Positions 34,321 through 47,906 of a stretch of 64,000 nucleotides of DNA are shown piece by piece (within the stretch, counting starts at the first letter, position 1; each line of letters starts with the position of its first letter). The notes under the pieces were generated by a model that was not told the DNA's origin, did not search any database, and saw only the letters and a program-made list of their open reading frames with translations. Source of the DNA: Armillaria gallica (lineage: Eukaryota; Basidiomycota; Agaricomycetes; Agaricales; Physalacriaceae); assembly GCA_037576215.1 (NCBI GenBank), contig JBANDB010000005.1, forward strand, positions 186,001 through 250,000, read 5' to 3'. Position numbers and translations under genes: made by a program.

Positions 34321-35500
34321 TTTTATCCTGGTGTTTCTTGGTGATTCAGATAGCTTGCTTCACCTCTTGAGGTCATTTCTACGCAGTCACATTTGGCTTG
34401 ATGGGGATGAAAACAGCATATTTGTTTTTCACAGGGGTACCTTACAATATGCAGGACATCATCCATACCTACACCACCAAGATCAAGTAGTGCCAACACA
34501 ACAGCAGATTAAATGTTATTCCTGCTAAATTAGACTAACATCTCTCCTAGAGTCTCTACTCCTCACACAAAGTGAGTAGCAAATGCATCATGGGTTTATG
34601 TACCTCATAATTCACACTGTTCCAACTTGCAAATTTGCTCGGAACCAAAAAAAACAAAACTATTTCTACCTTTATATAGGGAATCAATGGGGAATCGAAC
34701 CCCTTAGCCAGAGAGGCCATTTTGCCTGAGCCAGGATGTTCCAGAAAATATCACCATAAACTACAAATTTGTGAGTATTCTTCCCCCAGACTTCCAGCAA
34801 AAAGAAAGGAACCTACTTAGCAATAATTGCATATGGGAGAATCGAACTCTCTAACTGTTTCCTGTTTGTAATAGCTGTTCGACGATACTATTCCATACAT
34901 CTCAGGTTCTGAGTATGACATACTCTTCCCTCCTTGACTGGTGTGAATTTACACCACCACCACCTCACATCTAAAAGTGCAATACTTCGATGAGAGAAGC
35001 ATGGCAGTCATTACATACCCCTCTGGTTTCCTTGCCAACCACCAAACACACATATTTAAGGCTTCCCTGAGCACCTACTCACCCATTTAACAGTACATGT
35101 TTCAAGGTTGAAACATAAACACATGGGGACTCAAGGCAGGGATAGCAAACAACTCCTTAACTGCACAAATCACCAGGCTTAGCACCCATTAAAAGCCTAG
35201 TAATAGATTATCTAGTGTAGTAGTAAGACAGCTGTAATGTATTAATCCCTTGTAATTGCAAATAGGTGCAATTTATAATTGCTTTGCTATTTCAATGGAT
35301 TTTTGGCAGAGGCATTGAGCCTGGTTATAGGGTGAGACAACATGTCACACATTGTCATTGTGGGCATAGTCGCCCCCTTGATATGCTTGGTGTGCTCAAC
35401 ACCATGAGCCTGCACGCTCCTGCCTTGAAGCACCTTCCTGTTCAGTTGGGCCACAGATCTTGAACTTCTTTTGATTTGCTATCAATCCGGACATCAGGTC
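34321..35500. repeat. Decayed sequence with a two-headed SINE relic
   Basis: A two-headed tRNA-like relic occupies 34,675-34,880 on the minus strand (GGCTCAGGCAAAATGGCCTC then GGGGTTCGATTCCCC). The rest has no coding signal I trust. Confidence 0.4.
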
Positions 35501-38500
35501 ATACGAGCTCAGAGATTTTTGATAGGTTTTAATGAGCTGAAGTTATTTTTGTCCACCTTTGATGTCACTGTCACCGTTTCCCCCTGATGTCTTCCCTCCT
35601 CCAAAGATGATCAAGTGGGCATGTTTTCCTCAATATGTTTTTCTCTCTCTTTCAGTTCCAGCCCCTCCATATGTTTTTTTTTTTCACAATGCATTTCCAA
35701 CATATTTTTGTGCCTACCGCAAAAGCAATGTATTTGGATCTACTTCACAGACCTACATGCTGTGCTATCATTGGGATTATCTTTTTTCGGTGCATCGATG
35801 AGAGGAAAAAATTTTGGCACCAGCAGGATTCAAACTAAAATACCTATCCAACAGTATTCAGGAGGAAACACTAGCAACTGGGCCATATAGCCATTACAAT
35901 ACTAAGTATTGAATATAATATATCCAATTATTGGGTTGAAAAGTAGCCAAAAAAAAAAAGCCCATTGTTGTGTTGTGCATGCAGGGCATAGGCACAAGGG
36001 ACAGGGTTATGCATGGTGTTGTTGGTAGTGGTGATACCCTCTCTGTTGAAAGGCAACATTCCATGTGAATCCAGAGTGATAGCTGGCGGGTGGACCCCCA
36101 AAAGGCGGCCAGGTAATGTCAACAGCTGTTTGACAGCAATGAGAGGCCAATCCAGCAAAACAGAATCCACCACTGCATTCCCAGTTGTTGAAAATGGAGG
36201 TGTTGAGCTCGATATGAAAGTGGTGAGACTGTAAGGGGTGATACAAGGGGAAAGAGACAGGCATCATGATGTGGAGCGGGTGGGCAGCAAGGACAATGTC
36301 GAGGGAAGTTATAGACAATGTAATCATGTTCCCCCACTTAAAAAATGGGAGATCCATGAGCTTGGAGGGTGTAGGTAGACTGGATAGTATGGGAGAGCCC
36401 GATGTTGACAAGGATGGGGTGAATACCAGCGGTAATTGCAATGGACATGCAAGTGTGGTTCTGGGCGTGTTCGGTGTGTTGTAGGTTCACCCTTCAATGC
36501 TCCAAAGGGGGTGTTTGTCATCGTCATCATTGACTCTTGATATCTCAATCCTTGTCCCACGTCCCCCACAAAATTTCAAAACCTTTCCTGCCTGCTACAT
36601 CATCAATGGTCCCCCACATCCCAGCACTACTCGTCAGCATGGCCATGGGTCAGTGTAGAGATCTCATAGTCACCTCTGTCATGATTGTCATCCATTTCAT
36701 TGTCGTTGTCATCGCTTGGTTGATTTTGCATTGATACATCCCTATGGCTGCAGATGGTCATTGAGGGTGCATCTTCCAACATATCTGTGGTGGTCACTGT
36801 GCTCAAATCCTGTAGACCATAGCAATTGGCCCTGATGAAGATGTTGGGGGTGTTACATGGTCGAGACAGAATGAGACTGGCATTTGGTGCCGTAGCGGAT
36901 GTCATTGAGGTTGGCATTGTTGTCATCAATTGTGTTGTTATCTGGGTGGTCATATGGGCTGCAAGTGGTGCTGCCTTGATGTAGAGCTTATGCATGGTGG
37001 GGGTGAGGGTGCAATGGTGGCCATCTGGAGCTCTTAGAGCTGCCAGATACGTAAGAAGTATCTAAAACAATAGTAAGTATGAAATAAAAATAAGTACACA
37101 TCTTTTTGCACCAGTCAGAGGCTGTTGGGCAAAGGGACAGGGCATTGTTGAGTTTGAGATGGTGGAAAAGACCACGAAAAAAGAGGCACAGCCACTTGAT
37201 CTTTGCTCGGTTGGTCAGATCACAGCGATCGAGCATGTGGAATGAGAGCTCAGGATTCACCTGCTGCTTGAACCACTCATTCTGATGTCTCACGAGCTTT
37301 CGGGATGTTCAACAGTGAGTGTATATTATATATATATGTACAGTTGTAGATCAGAATGCAATAGGAAGTAGACAAATGATATTTAATGGTGATTTCCTTC
37401 ATTTTGAGGCCTTTTCAACAGTATACCCTCTCCATATATCTCTGTGTCTTCCCTAATTGCAGAACAATTGTTATATATTCGAGTTTATATTCTGATCCAT
37501 CCCGATCTACTACTACATGTGCACAGGAATGTCTGAGCTACATATTGTATGTCTCACTAGAGTTTCTGAATCACATTACCTACTGACTTTAATATGATTT
37601 TAGTTCAAAATAGGTATTTTGGCAGAGACACCCTACTGTAGGCTACAAAAATTACACTGTACCATAATCTATCATACTTTAACTTTACTAGATACTTTTC
37701 TCTGCTTCTCAAAATGTTGTTGACTTGTACTGTAGACATTTGTTCATAAGTTTGGGGTCAGTCCGAACCACCGATCCCTTCTTTTCACCAAAGTCCGAAA
37801 TCCATCACAATCATTGATACATTTTGTAAAACGGTGCAGTAGAATTAAGATGGCATACAATTATTATGTACCTGTGAAATGAGGTGCCTACATATGACAT
37901 GAATATAGTGAACAATAGTGAGAAAAAAATGCCGGAGTTGTGCTGAGCATAGCGGTAGACATTGAGGGTGGAATATAGAAAAAAACTGGAGTACAGGTGA
38001 GGTCAATGGCCATTTGACAGTATAAGCAGGCTCCGAGCAGCAAAATAAGACTCCTTGCTGTACTCCCTGCAATCGTGAATGGGAGTCAAAAGGTGATGGT
38101 AAAAATGATGGCCTATAGGGGTAATACAGGGCAAAAATGGCAGGAGTCGGGACAGGTGCAGGCACATGATGATGGCGACATCATGAAAAGAAAAGGACCT
38201 CAGATTCATAATCCCCCATTCAAAAAACAGGAGAAGCATGAGTTTGGGGCAGGTCAGCATGGTGGGTGGCACGAAACAGTCCCATGTTGAACAGGAATGG
38301 GTGGGCAGTGATGGGGGCCATGGTGATTGCGCAGTCATAATACCAGGCTTGTTCAGTGTGCTATGAAGTCATATATTGATTCCTGATAGGGTGCATGAAT
38401 TATCTTCATTGTTGGCTGTCAGGGTCCCGATGTTGCTCCCGCCTACCCATTTGACCTCTCCTACTCTTTCCCAGACACCTGTTGCCTTGACTATCCCACA

Positions 38501-38940
38501 CAGTCCAGCCATACTCTATGGCAGGGCCCTGCACCACTATATAACCCTCCAAATCCCTCCTGTTGTTGCTGCCATTGTCCAGTTCATTGTCATCAGTCAT
38601 CCCGGGTCCATGGTGCCCTTCCGATTAATACTCCCCATCCTACTAGCAGATGAAGGCCGATTTCTGATCCCTGAGTTCATTTTCAGTTGTTGATGTGTTG
38701 TCCACCAGTATGCGAATATGATTGGCCCCAATGCCAATATCAGGGTAGCTGGATAGGCCAGAAATTAGAAGGGGAATTGGGGGCCGTACTTGCGGTGGTG
38801 GGGTATTGGTGGGCATCATTATCACTGTTATTGTCCATGGTGTTGGCCTTAGTCTAGGGTAATAGGTTGTGCACAGTGCTCGCGAGACCGTATGGGTGGG
38901 TGGATGTGGATGCAGGCACTGCACCATGGCAGTGCTCTAA
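35501..38940 (-). other. Two diverged copies of a ~1.3 kb sequence with possible minus-strand ORF remains
   Basis: Segments near 36.0-37.0 kb and 37.9-38.9 kb resemble each other in base sequence and in minus-strand translation (for example SLPLFFKWG-like and NTPNIFIRAN/SYPDIGIGAN stretches). The first also reads NEWFKQQVNPELSFHMLDRC and an acidic SDDNDNEMDDNHD tail between 37,293 and 36,627. I do not recognise a family. Frames are short and broken, so a decayed gene or element duplicated in tandem is the most I can support. A tRNA-like complement lies near 35,825. Confidence 0.3.
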
Positions 38941-40280
38941 GCAACATTACATAAGCTCATATGCCCAAAATAATTTTCACTGGCTAGGTAGACAGTTCCC
39001 TAGAATGAGCAAGCATCGACATCGCAGGTCTATTGGGTAGGCAAAATGTAAGACTAAAATTCATATCTGAATTTTGGCTGCAAAATTTCACAGAAAACAT
39101 ATCCTGACATATGAAACCAGAGGAGGGAATGATTTGATGGATGTGAAACATGACCAGACTGAAAATAGGACTCACATCGACAGTACAATGTGACAGGCCA
39201 AAATTGAACAGAGAGGATCCTGAAAGAAGCAAACGAAGGATCTATAAATATGTGACCAGGGAACAAGAGCTATAATTATCACACCAGGACCTAGAACAAC
39301 ACATCAGGTGCAATTGCAATGGAAGACATTTATCAGAGATCTATTTTGGTACCTGCAATGGGCAGAGGGGTGCAGAACCCGTACCAGCAAGCACCCCCAG
39401 TGCCGAGCCCAATGGCTGCTGCTAGTCACTGCAGTGGTATTAATTAATTAGGCATTGACTACATGTACACTCATTAATACATGACAGATGAACTACTACT
39501 ACAGTCTATTAATTAATTGTAAGGGATATAAGGCCTGGGCTTAGCCATCGATCTCAGAATTTCCAAGTTTGCATCTTACCAACAATCATTCCATTGAAGT
39601 GAAAAATAGTCAATATAAATGGCCTACACTGTGTCCTAGTCGTATACTGGGTCCACAGGGGCCTTTTCTGAGATTCTCATCAGGACTCAAGCTTCCAACT
39701 AAGAAAACAAGAGTAAAACATGGCCAAGAAACATCCTAAATGATGGCAGTATTGTCAACTAGGAAGCCATTTTCCAGGAGCCTAGTGACAAAGCTGACGG
39801 TGCAAGAAACAAGCTAGATGAATGAGTGTTCCAGTAAAGAACTAACCCTAGATAACAGTTTATGAACCTACAGCCCAATGATGATTCACAAGACAAAGTG
39901 ATGGAAAGGTGGGAATTCTGACTTATGCTCAGAGACCCAATCAGGCTTATATTACAGGTTCCATCCAAAATGAAATACATGAGAGACTTGAATACAGAGA
40001 TACAGCTGTCCACAGCCAGCATGAATATGCATCTTGATACCATTGACTGGTCAGTTCTCTGACACACTGTTTACTAGCTGAAGAAGCAAAGGATTCAAAG
40101 GTAGTCTTTATTTCCCTAGAGATCCAATGATAGACTGACTACAAACGCCTGAGAGTGTAATGTGAAAAGGGTGGGGTATTTGTGCCAAGTTATCCCTGTA
40201 ATTGAAAGAATGGCATCAGAAGTGTATGAAACTCTGTTTCCTCTAGACAACAAATGCTGTTCCCCCGAGTATGGGTGTGT
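38941..40280. other. No recognisable feature
   Basis: CpG-poor sequence with only short open frames on both strands. Nothing in it resembles a known gene, RNA or element end. Confidence 0.4.
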
Positions 40281-40289
40281 ATCAAAACA

Positions 40290-40425
40290 GAGAATTGGAA
40301 CTGGCTGTGGACATGGCAGGAGGAAAGTGTTCATCCATCATGATGTGAGTGGCCAACGGGTGACCAGTGATGGGACATATGAAGTAGAGGCCATTGGTAG
40401 TGCTGGTATAGTCAGCAACGATGCA
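40290..40425 (-). pseudogene. TLDc gene first-exon fragment, reverse orientation
   Basis: The minus strand matches the start of the TLDc gene and its leader (7,850-7,960): CATCA..., then ATGATGGATGAACA, then a stretch reading MDEHFPPAMSTASSNSLF, where the gene at 7.9 kb has MDEHLPPTMSTTLSS. It is the only other place where first-exon sequence is seen; the other copies hold only the 3' part. Confidence 0.65.
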
Positions 40426-40509
40426 TGTGTGTGTGGGGACAACAATGCAGTCTCTACTCGAGGTTTTGGTATTACAAAAGTTTTCGTCTAGTGGTGGCAC
40501 CTTGTCCAT

Positions 40510-42240
40510 GTAGTAGTTCCTCTAGCAATGCACATACTTTGCCTCTTTGCAGAAGGCGGGACTCGTACTTGGCTTCGTATCTATAGGCGAGAATGATGCA
40601 TTAGCCAGCAGGTCCAGGGAGGGAGGGACTGACGAGGTGGAATGTGGGCGGAGTATTGATGGGAGAGGTGGCGAGGACAGTGTGGAGAATCTGTCATCAG
40701 GGCTGGCATGAGCAGATGTATTGATTATGCCATGACAACTGTGTAACTTTCAAGACACACCTCCTCACAAGTCGCAAGACAACACACCTTAGGTACTCAG
40801 GCCAAATCAATTACCTGTATCAGTTCTCTTTAGTCACATAGTATTGAGCTTGTTCTGATCATAAAGGTTGTTCAGTGAGGTTATATATGCACTAGGATGG
40901 ACACACCCTTGCTTTGATGCCACAGTAATGGAACCCTGTCCTCACACTGATGAGACAGGGTGGATCTCCCAAGGCAGCGAAAAGAGTTCACCAAAGTGGT
41001 TGTATGCTCGTTTAGGCAGATCTGGGGTCCCAGGATGAGTATATTCCATGTGTCGTAGCAACAGCATCCAGGTAAGATGGTTGTATGGGCTTGTTTGCCT
41101 TGAGTGCGATTCACTACGGGGAGGGCCGGGTCACCTTTCACTGCCCTTAATTCCATCCTTCCTGACTCAGGCTCTCGTCAAATCCGAAACGGCTCTTCCC
41201 ATCAAAATCAAGGTGCAAGTTGGATGCAACAAGTCTCCATAAATAAACCCTGTTCCCATTACATGAATGGGCAGCATCATCAAATCCAATGCGTTGGATA
41301 TCTGAGCTTTTTTACCATTAATGTGAGGTAGACATCTGCTTTGTGTACTGTAATGCAATGCTTTCCTTCGTGCACTGTTTGCTTTGTTAACACTACCTCC
41401 TGGGCTCTCTGTGTTTTGTCCTTACCAAAAAATTGACAGAGACATAGATGAAACCCGTTTTTTGCTCCACCCTTCAGGTGAGTGGGGTCAGGACAATCTA
41501 CACATCTCAAGTGATGTAAATGGTGCTCTCATTAAAGACAAAACCCGCCCCCTCCCATCATCTCCTCAACTCACTAACACTTCAGAGCTCTGCACATCGA
41601 GAGCAAGGACGTTTCCTTTAAAAATTTTAATCATCTATCAGATTATGCGCACGTCCCCTCAAAGTCTCACCAGTGTGTTCATAGGCCAAGTTCATTTTGA
41701 GGTCAGCGTTACACCGACAATTTGGACTATCCTGGCAGCGCTGGAGTGTATTGGTTAATATGCCCCTCCGACTGAAGGAGAGGGTTTGATTCCCCCTCCC
41801 GTACATGCCAGTGGTCTATACAATTTACCTTTTTTTTGTCTGCCGTTCCAACAAAAACAGGATAATTTGATTGGTATCTCGGTCGTCTTCTTTTCCACTT
41901 ACTCGCTTTTCTGAGCCCATAGTCTTCCTGTTGCAATCATATATCTCTCTTCGGTGAATGTCGGATATACACTGCTCGCCCTTATTCTCCAGGTAAGACT
42001 AGGAAAACCTCGTGTAGTGAATGGGGCAATACTCATCTTCTGGCCGAAGCAGGGGGTGATCTTCAGCAGGCCTATAATGATATAATGACCAATTCCTCTG
42101 CTCTGAATCTACGTACCCAAGCTCCGTACAACCACCTCTCACGCTAAAGGTACCACGCTATGATCTGGCGGGCGAAGCAGAATTCAAACGAGAGTCCACC
42201 AGTTCATCTAGGAAAGGGGGACGTCCACGTTTGCTACGTA
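40510..42240. repeat. Unclassified sequence with a SINE relic
   Basis: A SINE head lies at 41,730-41,810 (GCGCTGGAGTGTATTGGTTA with GGGTTTGATTCCCC). The remainder has no supported gene. Confidence 0.4.
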
Positions 42241-42873
42241 TTGTGGAGAGAAGGAGTCGAACCTCGAGTGCCAGATGAATTCACTCCTGCACGACCCATC
42301 TCACTTAAGTACTGGCCATGCTACCAATCTCGGAGGATGGGAGCCGGTCTCTCCACTAAAAATAGAGTTGAACGACTATCTGGACACACGGAGAGGAGGA
42401 GTCAAACCTCAACATTACCCATCTCCAATCTCACTATGAAGCCTCCTTGGACAGAATTCGGGGAAATAACCCCAAGGAATGAAAAGGGCTGAATTAAATG
42501 GGATTATTCGCAAAAGAGGAACGCATCAGGTACTACCCTCCAGTCGCAGAAAATCTGGATTGAAACTGATATACTATCACCGCAGGAACAAGTGGTTCGT
42601 GCTCCACAGCTTACCGACATGTACATGCACTGATGCGAACTGCTTTCGTCGTTTCCCGCCGATATCCTCTTGTTCTCAAAAAATAACGCCCTCATTAACC
42701 TTTCTCCTATCCAACGTTGACAAGTCGGACGTCATCTCGCCTGATGGAATGGCCTAAGCGTATGGAGTTTTCCCCTTGCTACCACGGACATCAACGGTGA
42801 CTCAAATTCGCCCATACATGCTACCATACGCGTATTACTCGTCAAAGTGTAGTCGTTTAGTGTCGTGTAACCG

Positions 42874-43265
42874 AACGCTGCTGGTGTACTCATCGTTGTC
42901 AAGGACAACGACGTCACTGTCTTTGGCTCATTCATAGCCGACGGAATACGGCAAAGCAGGGGAAGGGGTTACTATAGCAGCGGAGATTTGTACATTTCCC
43001 TTCCTTCCCTTCCTTCCCCGCTTAGATGTCATCTAGATTCCTATGGCGGTACTCTAACACCAAGCTCTCGATGTACAAAACCATGGGGAGGAACGACTAC
43101 ATGGCACTCTGCGAGCCGGAGTACCTGAGCTTTGGTGGCGGGGATGGGTCGTCGGCGCGGTGTCTGACGTTTGGGAATGACGTATTGTGTTCGCCGGGGA
43201 GGATGCGTGCGGGAGGAGCAGTGCCGTTTGAGTGTGTTGGGTTGGAAGTGTGGCACGTAGAGTAG
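42874..43265 (+). pseudogene. TLDc domain fragment, copy 3
   Basis: Exon 2 from the AAGVLIVV stretch, a 47-bp intron with intact GT and AG (42,990-43,036), and exon 3 to the stop at 43,265. The reading frame is open across both exons, but the first exon and the start of the domain are absent, and 13 residues (YGLYVDKSLLEGS region) are deleted in frame after GGGDG. Those residues are part of the conserved domain core, so a folded TLDc domain is unlikely. Confidence 0.8.
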
Positions 43266-43317
43266 ATCAATGTGTGATCTTCTCACTGCGCTCGATTCAT
43301 TCAATGTAAGGGGTCAT

Positions 43318-43390
43318 CTTTTCTTGCAGCACTGGAAGCGTGGTTAATACGGCTCAGCTCCGAGGTTCGATTCCTCCTCGTGCACATGTT
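43318..43390 (+). repeat. tRNA-derived SINE head
   Basis: Nearly identical to 1040-1115, with B-box GGTTCGATTCC near 43,364. A reverse-strand tRNA-like relic follows at 43,530-43,590, as in copy 1. Confidence 0.6.
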
Positions 43391-43599
43391 CTGTGCAGTC
43401 TAGATATTGTTTTACCTGTATCCTCAGGGAATTCGCGGGCCACTAACAGGAAGACGAGATTGAACTCTGATGTAAGTTGCTTTAGTTAACAAAACGTATG
43501 TCAGAAGTTTTCACTTCATCTCAAAGGATGACATAGAGAGGAGGAGCCGAACCTCGAGTGCCGGGATAACTGTTGCATTAGCCATGTCCAAAAGACAGA

Positions 43600-45525
43600 G
43601 AACTGAGCTCAGTTACAACGGGTCTTTCGCCTGTTACTCGTTCTTCTGAGCTCAATAAATCCACGTGTCTCTCCAGTTCAATTTCAGCGATAATCTAGAT
43701 TGCAGGAGTTCGCATTCACGGTTGAAGTGAATAAAGCTATGGGTATGTTCTTACTTCTGAATTTTGACTGCTTGTTTGATTGACGATATTCTTCAGCAAT
43801 ATAGTAGCTGTGTAAATTAAATCAAGAGCCAGTCAGACGATCGTTGCATGGATTAGCTTGTGCTTCGGTACAGAACGGACGGATGGAACTAGGGGCGCTA
43901 CGAGCAGACAGCGTCATCATCTGCATATGCGCACTCCCATACCCCCAGCGCGCACCCACCGCCGTCAAGAGAAAATATTGGATTCCGGTAAAAGGCAAAT
44001 ACACCTACAACATTCATGAGTATCACCATAGTTCAAGATAGCAAGTTTTTAGCTTACTCCATTCCCAGTCGCTGCGTTGTCGACTGAACACCAAGGCCTG
44101 GTACCATATAATGGCGAGCGTGACTCGGCGTGAATACCCTACCTTTTCGGTACCAAACAATCAGACTACCTTTTACAGTGCCGCTCGCGATACTGTAGAC
44201 ATCAGTCTTATAACGCCTCAGGAACTCACCAGTTGTCATTAACAATTCTTCAAGCAATATATCGGCCTTGCACCAATGGGTGAGGAGACAAGAACGGAAA
44301 ATAAGCGGAGTGAGTGCGCCGTCAACGTGTATTCACTTTGAAACTCACTAGAGTGCGTGTTCTGCATTGAGGACATCAGTACCCACTGAATTAAGAGCAG
44401 AACTTAAGTTCACCGTGGCGTTATGGCTAGAGAGCATCAAAATAAGCAGCAGCCGACATCGTTCTGCAGTCGAGAAAATGATTGTATTGATTAATATGAG
44501 AGCTTGGAGAGTCGAAACGGCACTCACCATTCCATCCAGTACATGTCAAATACTTCTCTTATCGCCTAGCATACCCGTATCCTAGAGAAGAGACAAGTCA
44601 GGAAATATCGATATCGTTACAAAGAAAACCCAATTCACAGTTACCGTCAATTTGGGCCTGATCCAGGCGAGTTCGCATCGGGGACGGTGGTGGTTGACAG
44701 GAGAGAATCAACAGAGAGTGTAGTGACTTGTTTGTGTTTGGTTTACATCCTCCGAGACACGATGTTTGCGCTTGACGTGTTTTCTCAATCAATTTGATCC
44801 CTCTCATTCAAAAAACAGGCGGCTCGGTTACCTTGTTCTTCTGCGTTGGATTATCATCCTGAGTGGGTGATTATTCCCTTCCAAATGCGACTGTTGACAT
44901 TCGGGACGAGGCTATCCGGTTGATATTCGAGGTGTGGCCTTCCGGTGAGCTTGCTGAAAAGACTAGTCGAGCTTCGTAAAGGTATCTATCAATACTGTCA
45001 TAATCTGGGCTCAACGCATAATGAAATACCTCGAATTATAGAACGTAAGAATCAATTCTCCCCATGAGTCTGAAGAATGAATTTACCTCGCTTAGCAAAA
45101 AAGAAGACAGTGGCGGGGCAAGTGAATATCTTGACGTGTACAACACAGAAACTCGAATCCCGGTTGCAGTCTCATGAGCGTGTTCTCCGTCTCGTGATTT
45201 TGTTGACTGTTGACCGTTGACAAGTGCAAACAGCTCTTATACACTTACCCCCCCGAGACCCACTTGTTCCCTCCCCCCTCCTCAAAGTCTCATCAGCCCC
45301 ATTACTCGTTGATGCTAGCAGCGACATCGACCTATCCCCATCCCTCGAGATGTCGCCCATGGGTGTTCGAAGTCAAGCTCGACGTTGATGTCCATATCGG
45401 GAGGCTGCTGTGATGTGCCGGTGGCATTCACCTTTTTTCCATGTTACCACCACCATGGTATATTCATTTCCTTTATTCGTCGCTTCTCTGCTCACAGACG
45501 TTTCTCAGCAGCTCAATTATGATTT
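43600..45525. other. Unclassified part of repeat unit copy 2
   Basis: Matches 1,320-4,330 minus the TIR insertion and a ~60-bp segment. No named gene; the same remarks apply as for copy 1. Confidence 0.4.
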
Positions 45526-47105
45526 GTTCATGTCCAAGGTATGTTATCTGTGTCTCGCTTACTGTTGGTGACGTGTTTTTTCCCCAAGATGCATTTTTCA
45601 TTTGATAATGCCGACTCTTCGCTTGGAAATATTGCAAGCCTTGATCTTTTCCTTCAGTTCTTGGGAATCTAGACGCTTGTATTCCGTGTCACAGACTCGG
45701 TAAGTCCAATACCACCTCATCAATGTTGCCGTACTGATAAGCCTTAGCTACGACCTTTCCCAGGTGATCTCACCTCAAGACGAACGTTCTGCAACGGAGG
45801 GCTGCCAGTACGCCTCGCAGATACAAGGAGAAGCTGTACGGCGACGATTACCTTACTAGGTACGTGTTGGCACCAATTTCCATTCATATCTTTGAGCCCA
45901 ACTTCTTCTGGATGTCGTTTAGTCGTCCTGGATACCTGCTGGAGCCTCGTATCGTCGCGCTGAATCCTTGCGGCCGTCAGTAAGCGAAAACACGACCATG
46001 AGCTGAAGGATGACAACGTTTCTGACCGGTACATATTCATCCCAATCTCCTTGTATGTTTTCTTGGCTAACGATGGTAGGATCATCCTAGACCCTGCATC
46101 ATGCGATCAAGGGATCACCGAGAAGTCTGGGGGACGGCCAGCAGTGTTTGTTTAAAGTAAAGTATGTCCGTCTTAAGTCTTTCTTGGAATAATCCTTGTG
46201 TAGAACCGGTAACACAAACCTAGCAGCATCGACAGAGCATGTACAACGTCTCTGTGTAAGTCATCGTCCATTCTCTTCTATACTTGCTGCTCATCATCGC
46301 TCTCAGTGTCATACAATGATCTAAATATTGCTCCGAGACGAAGTATCGTCTTCCGGCGAGCGAAGGTAAGCTATCTTCTTTCCTCCAATGCTTCCTTTGC
46401 TTATACATTGTCAGTTCCTTCCTGGAACAACATCCACGACAAGCGAATGGCTGTAAGTTTCATTTCGCTTGTTTTCCGTCTCGTAGGCCATCGCAATTGA
46501 TCTCCGCTCATTTGTAGCCTGCTTGATCGCTGAATATATGTATCGACGTCCCGCGAACCGGGTAAGTCATCATTTAGGATTTCTTTCAGCCATATTTGAC
46601 CGATATTTTCTCAGTCAATGCCTCTGTATTTTCTTTTAGGGAAAAACCTTGCGGAGCGAACATCACGCAACATGAAACTGTAGGCGAGTCATTCAAGGTA
46701 TTTTTCGTCTCTCAAAGTACTAATTTCTCATCATACCAAACCCCAAAAAACCCGAGGTCGAAAACTTGCGGAGTCAAACTCAAGGAGTAAGACATGTTTC
46801 GTCTATGAAAGGAGGCTGTCTCACCTCGCTAGATAGACATATCTTTGTGGGAGAATGAAGGCTTGCGATATAGGCTATCTGTGAGCTTCACTTTGGAGTC
46901 TTTTCGTGACTGCATTGCTGATATTCTCGTGTTCTAGGTCCGAAAAGCGACGAAAAATCATAGAAAAAAGCATCGCGGAGCCAAAGCTAGGTAAGTCATT
47001 ATTTGACCACTGTTAGGCATTGTTACGAATGCTGAATTTCATATTTCCCAGACTTGGTTCGCCGCGAGCTTTGCACGAAATGCTGCAAATCATGTCGGGT
47101 ACGTT
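45526..47105 (+). other. Exon-like X/Y module array, locus A2
   Basis: Paralogous to 4.33-6.08 kb. X modules lie near 46,335 and 46,529 (reading AEYMYRRPANR before GTAAGT). Y modules lie near 46,641, 46,757, 46,858, 46,964 and 47,050, about every 86-116 bp. The segment after ATGCATTTTTC (45,591) stays open longer than in copy 1 (SFDNADSSLGNIASLDLFLQ) before a TAG. Splice-like signals are mostly kept, but stops in several segments indicate decay. Confidence 0.45.
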
Positions 47106-47231
47106 CGTATCACGATTTTCTTTCTAGTGCTAACTTGGAATGTGGAATACAGCATGCATATGAGTGAAAAATACCCGGGGGAGACCGTCGGTGAGTTTGG
47201 AGAACTTTGAATGGGTTTCGCAGGTTTGTAG

Positions 47232-47900
47232 GGGCCAGGAGAATTTTGCGTTTTTGAGTTGCACGCTTGCGTTCACTTGCGTTTATTTGCGTTTCATTTG
47301 TAATCATTTGCGTTTCCTATCAAAGTGTTTATGACATCATGAATGCATGTTGGTACATATGAATGCGAGGGAAATATACGCACCAGACTACTTCCGATGC
47401 TTTTTTGATCCTTGAGAGTTTTCACCACTGTTCCGGATAGATTTCAGTGTCCAGTTCAGTATTTGAGACATAATAAACAATAATTTACCTACCTACGATG
47501 CCCCCTCAGAAGGTCCGATGATCTGTTTGCACCACAATACTATCAGAAAATCAGTGGAAGCCCGCACACGAGTCAAATTATGTGAACGCATGCACCAATG
47601 GAGGTAACGCAAGCGTTTCAATCACAAACGCATGCGTCGACATGATTTATGCATGCATTTGAAAGTGAACGCATGCATTCTAACATTTCTCGCAAGTGTT
47701 TAAGCACGAACGCAAATGGTAAAAATATCTAACGCATGCGTTACAAGGTAAACGCAAATGAATGCAAACGAACGCAAATGTGACAGACCTGTCACGTTTG
47801 CGTTTAACACTAATTTAAATCGAGTTCAACCGTTCCGGTCTCGCCAGCTTTCTACCCGTTACCGTCTTGTTTGATTAATCTGTGTACTTATTGGCATACT
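47232..47900. mobile_element. Mutator-like MITE, partial second copy
   Basis: Starts GGGCCAGGAGAATTTTGCG and matches the reverse complement of 7,319 down to about 6,640. The same landmarks occur in order (ACTGTTCCGGATAGAT, AATCAGTGGAAGCCCG, TGACAGACCTGTCACGTTTG). The far TIR is not found, so it is truncated or rearranged beyond 47,900. Confidence 0.7.
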
Positions 47901-47906
47901 TACTTT

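Larger units (their letters stand above)
42240..47230. repeat. Large repeat unit, copy 2
   Basis: Collinear with 10-6,149 plus a little sequence beyond (7,330-7,380 matches 47,175-47,225). It keeps the empty site of the 2,916-3,911 insertion and lacks copy 1's 6,150 MULE. It ends where a relative of that MULE begins. Confidence 0.8.
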
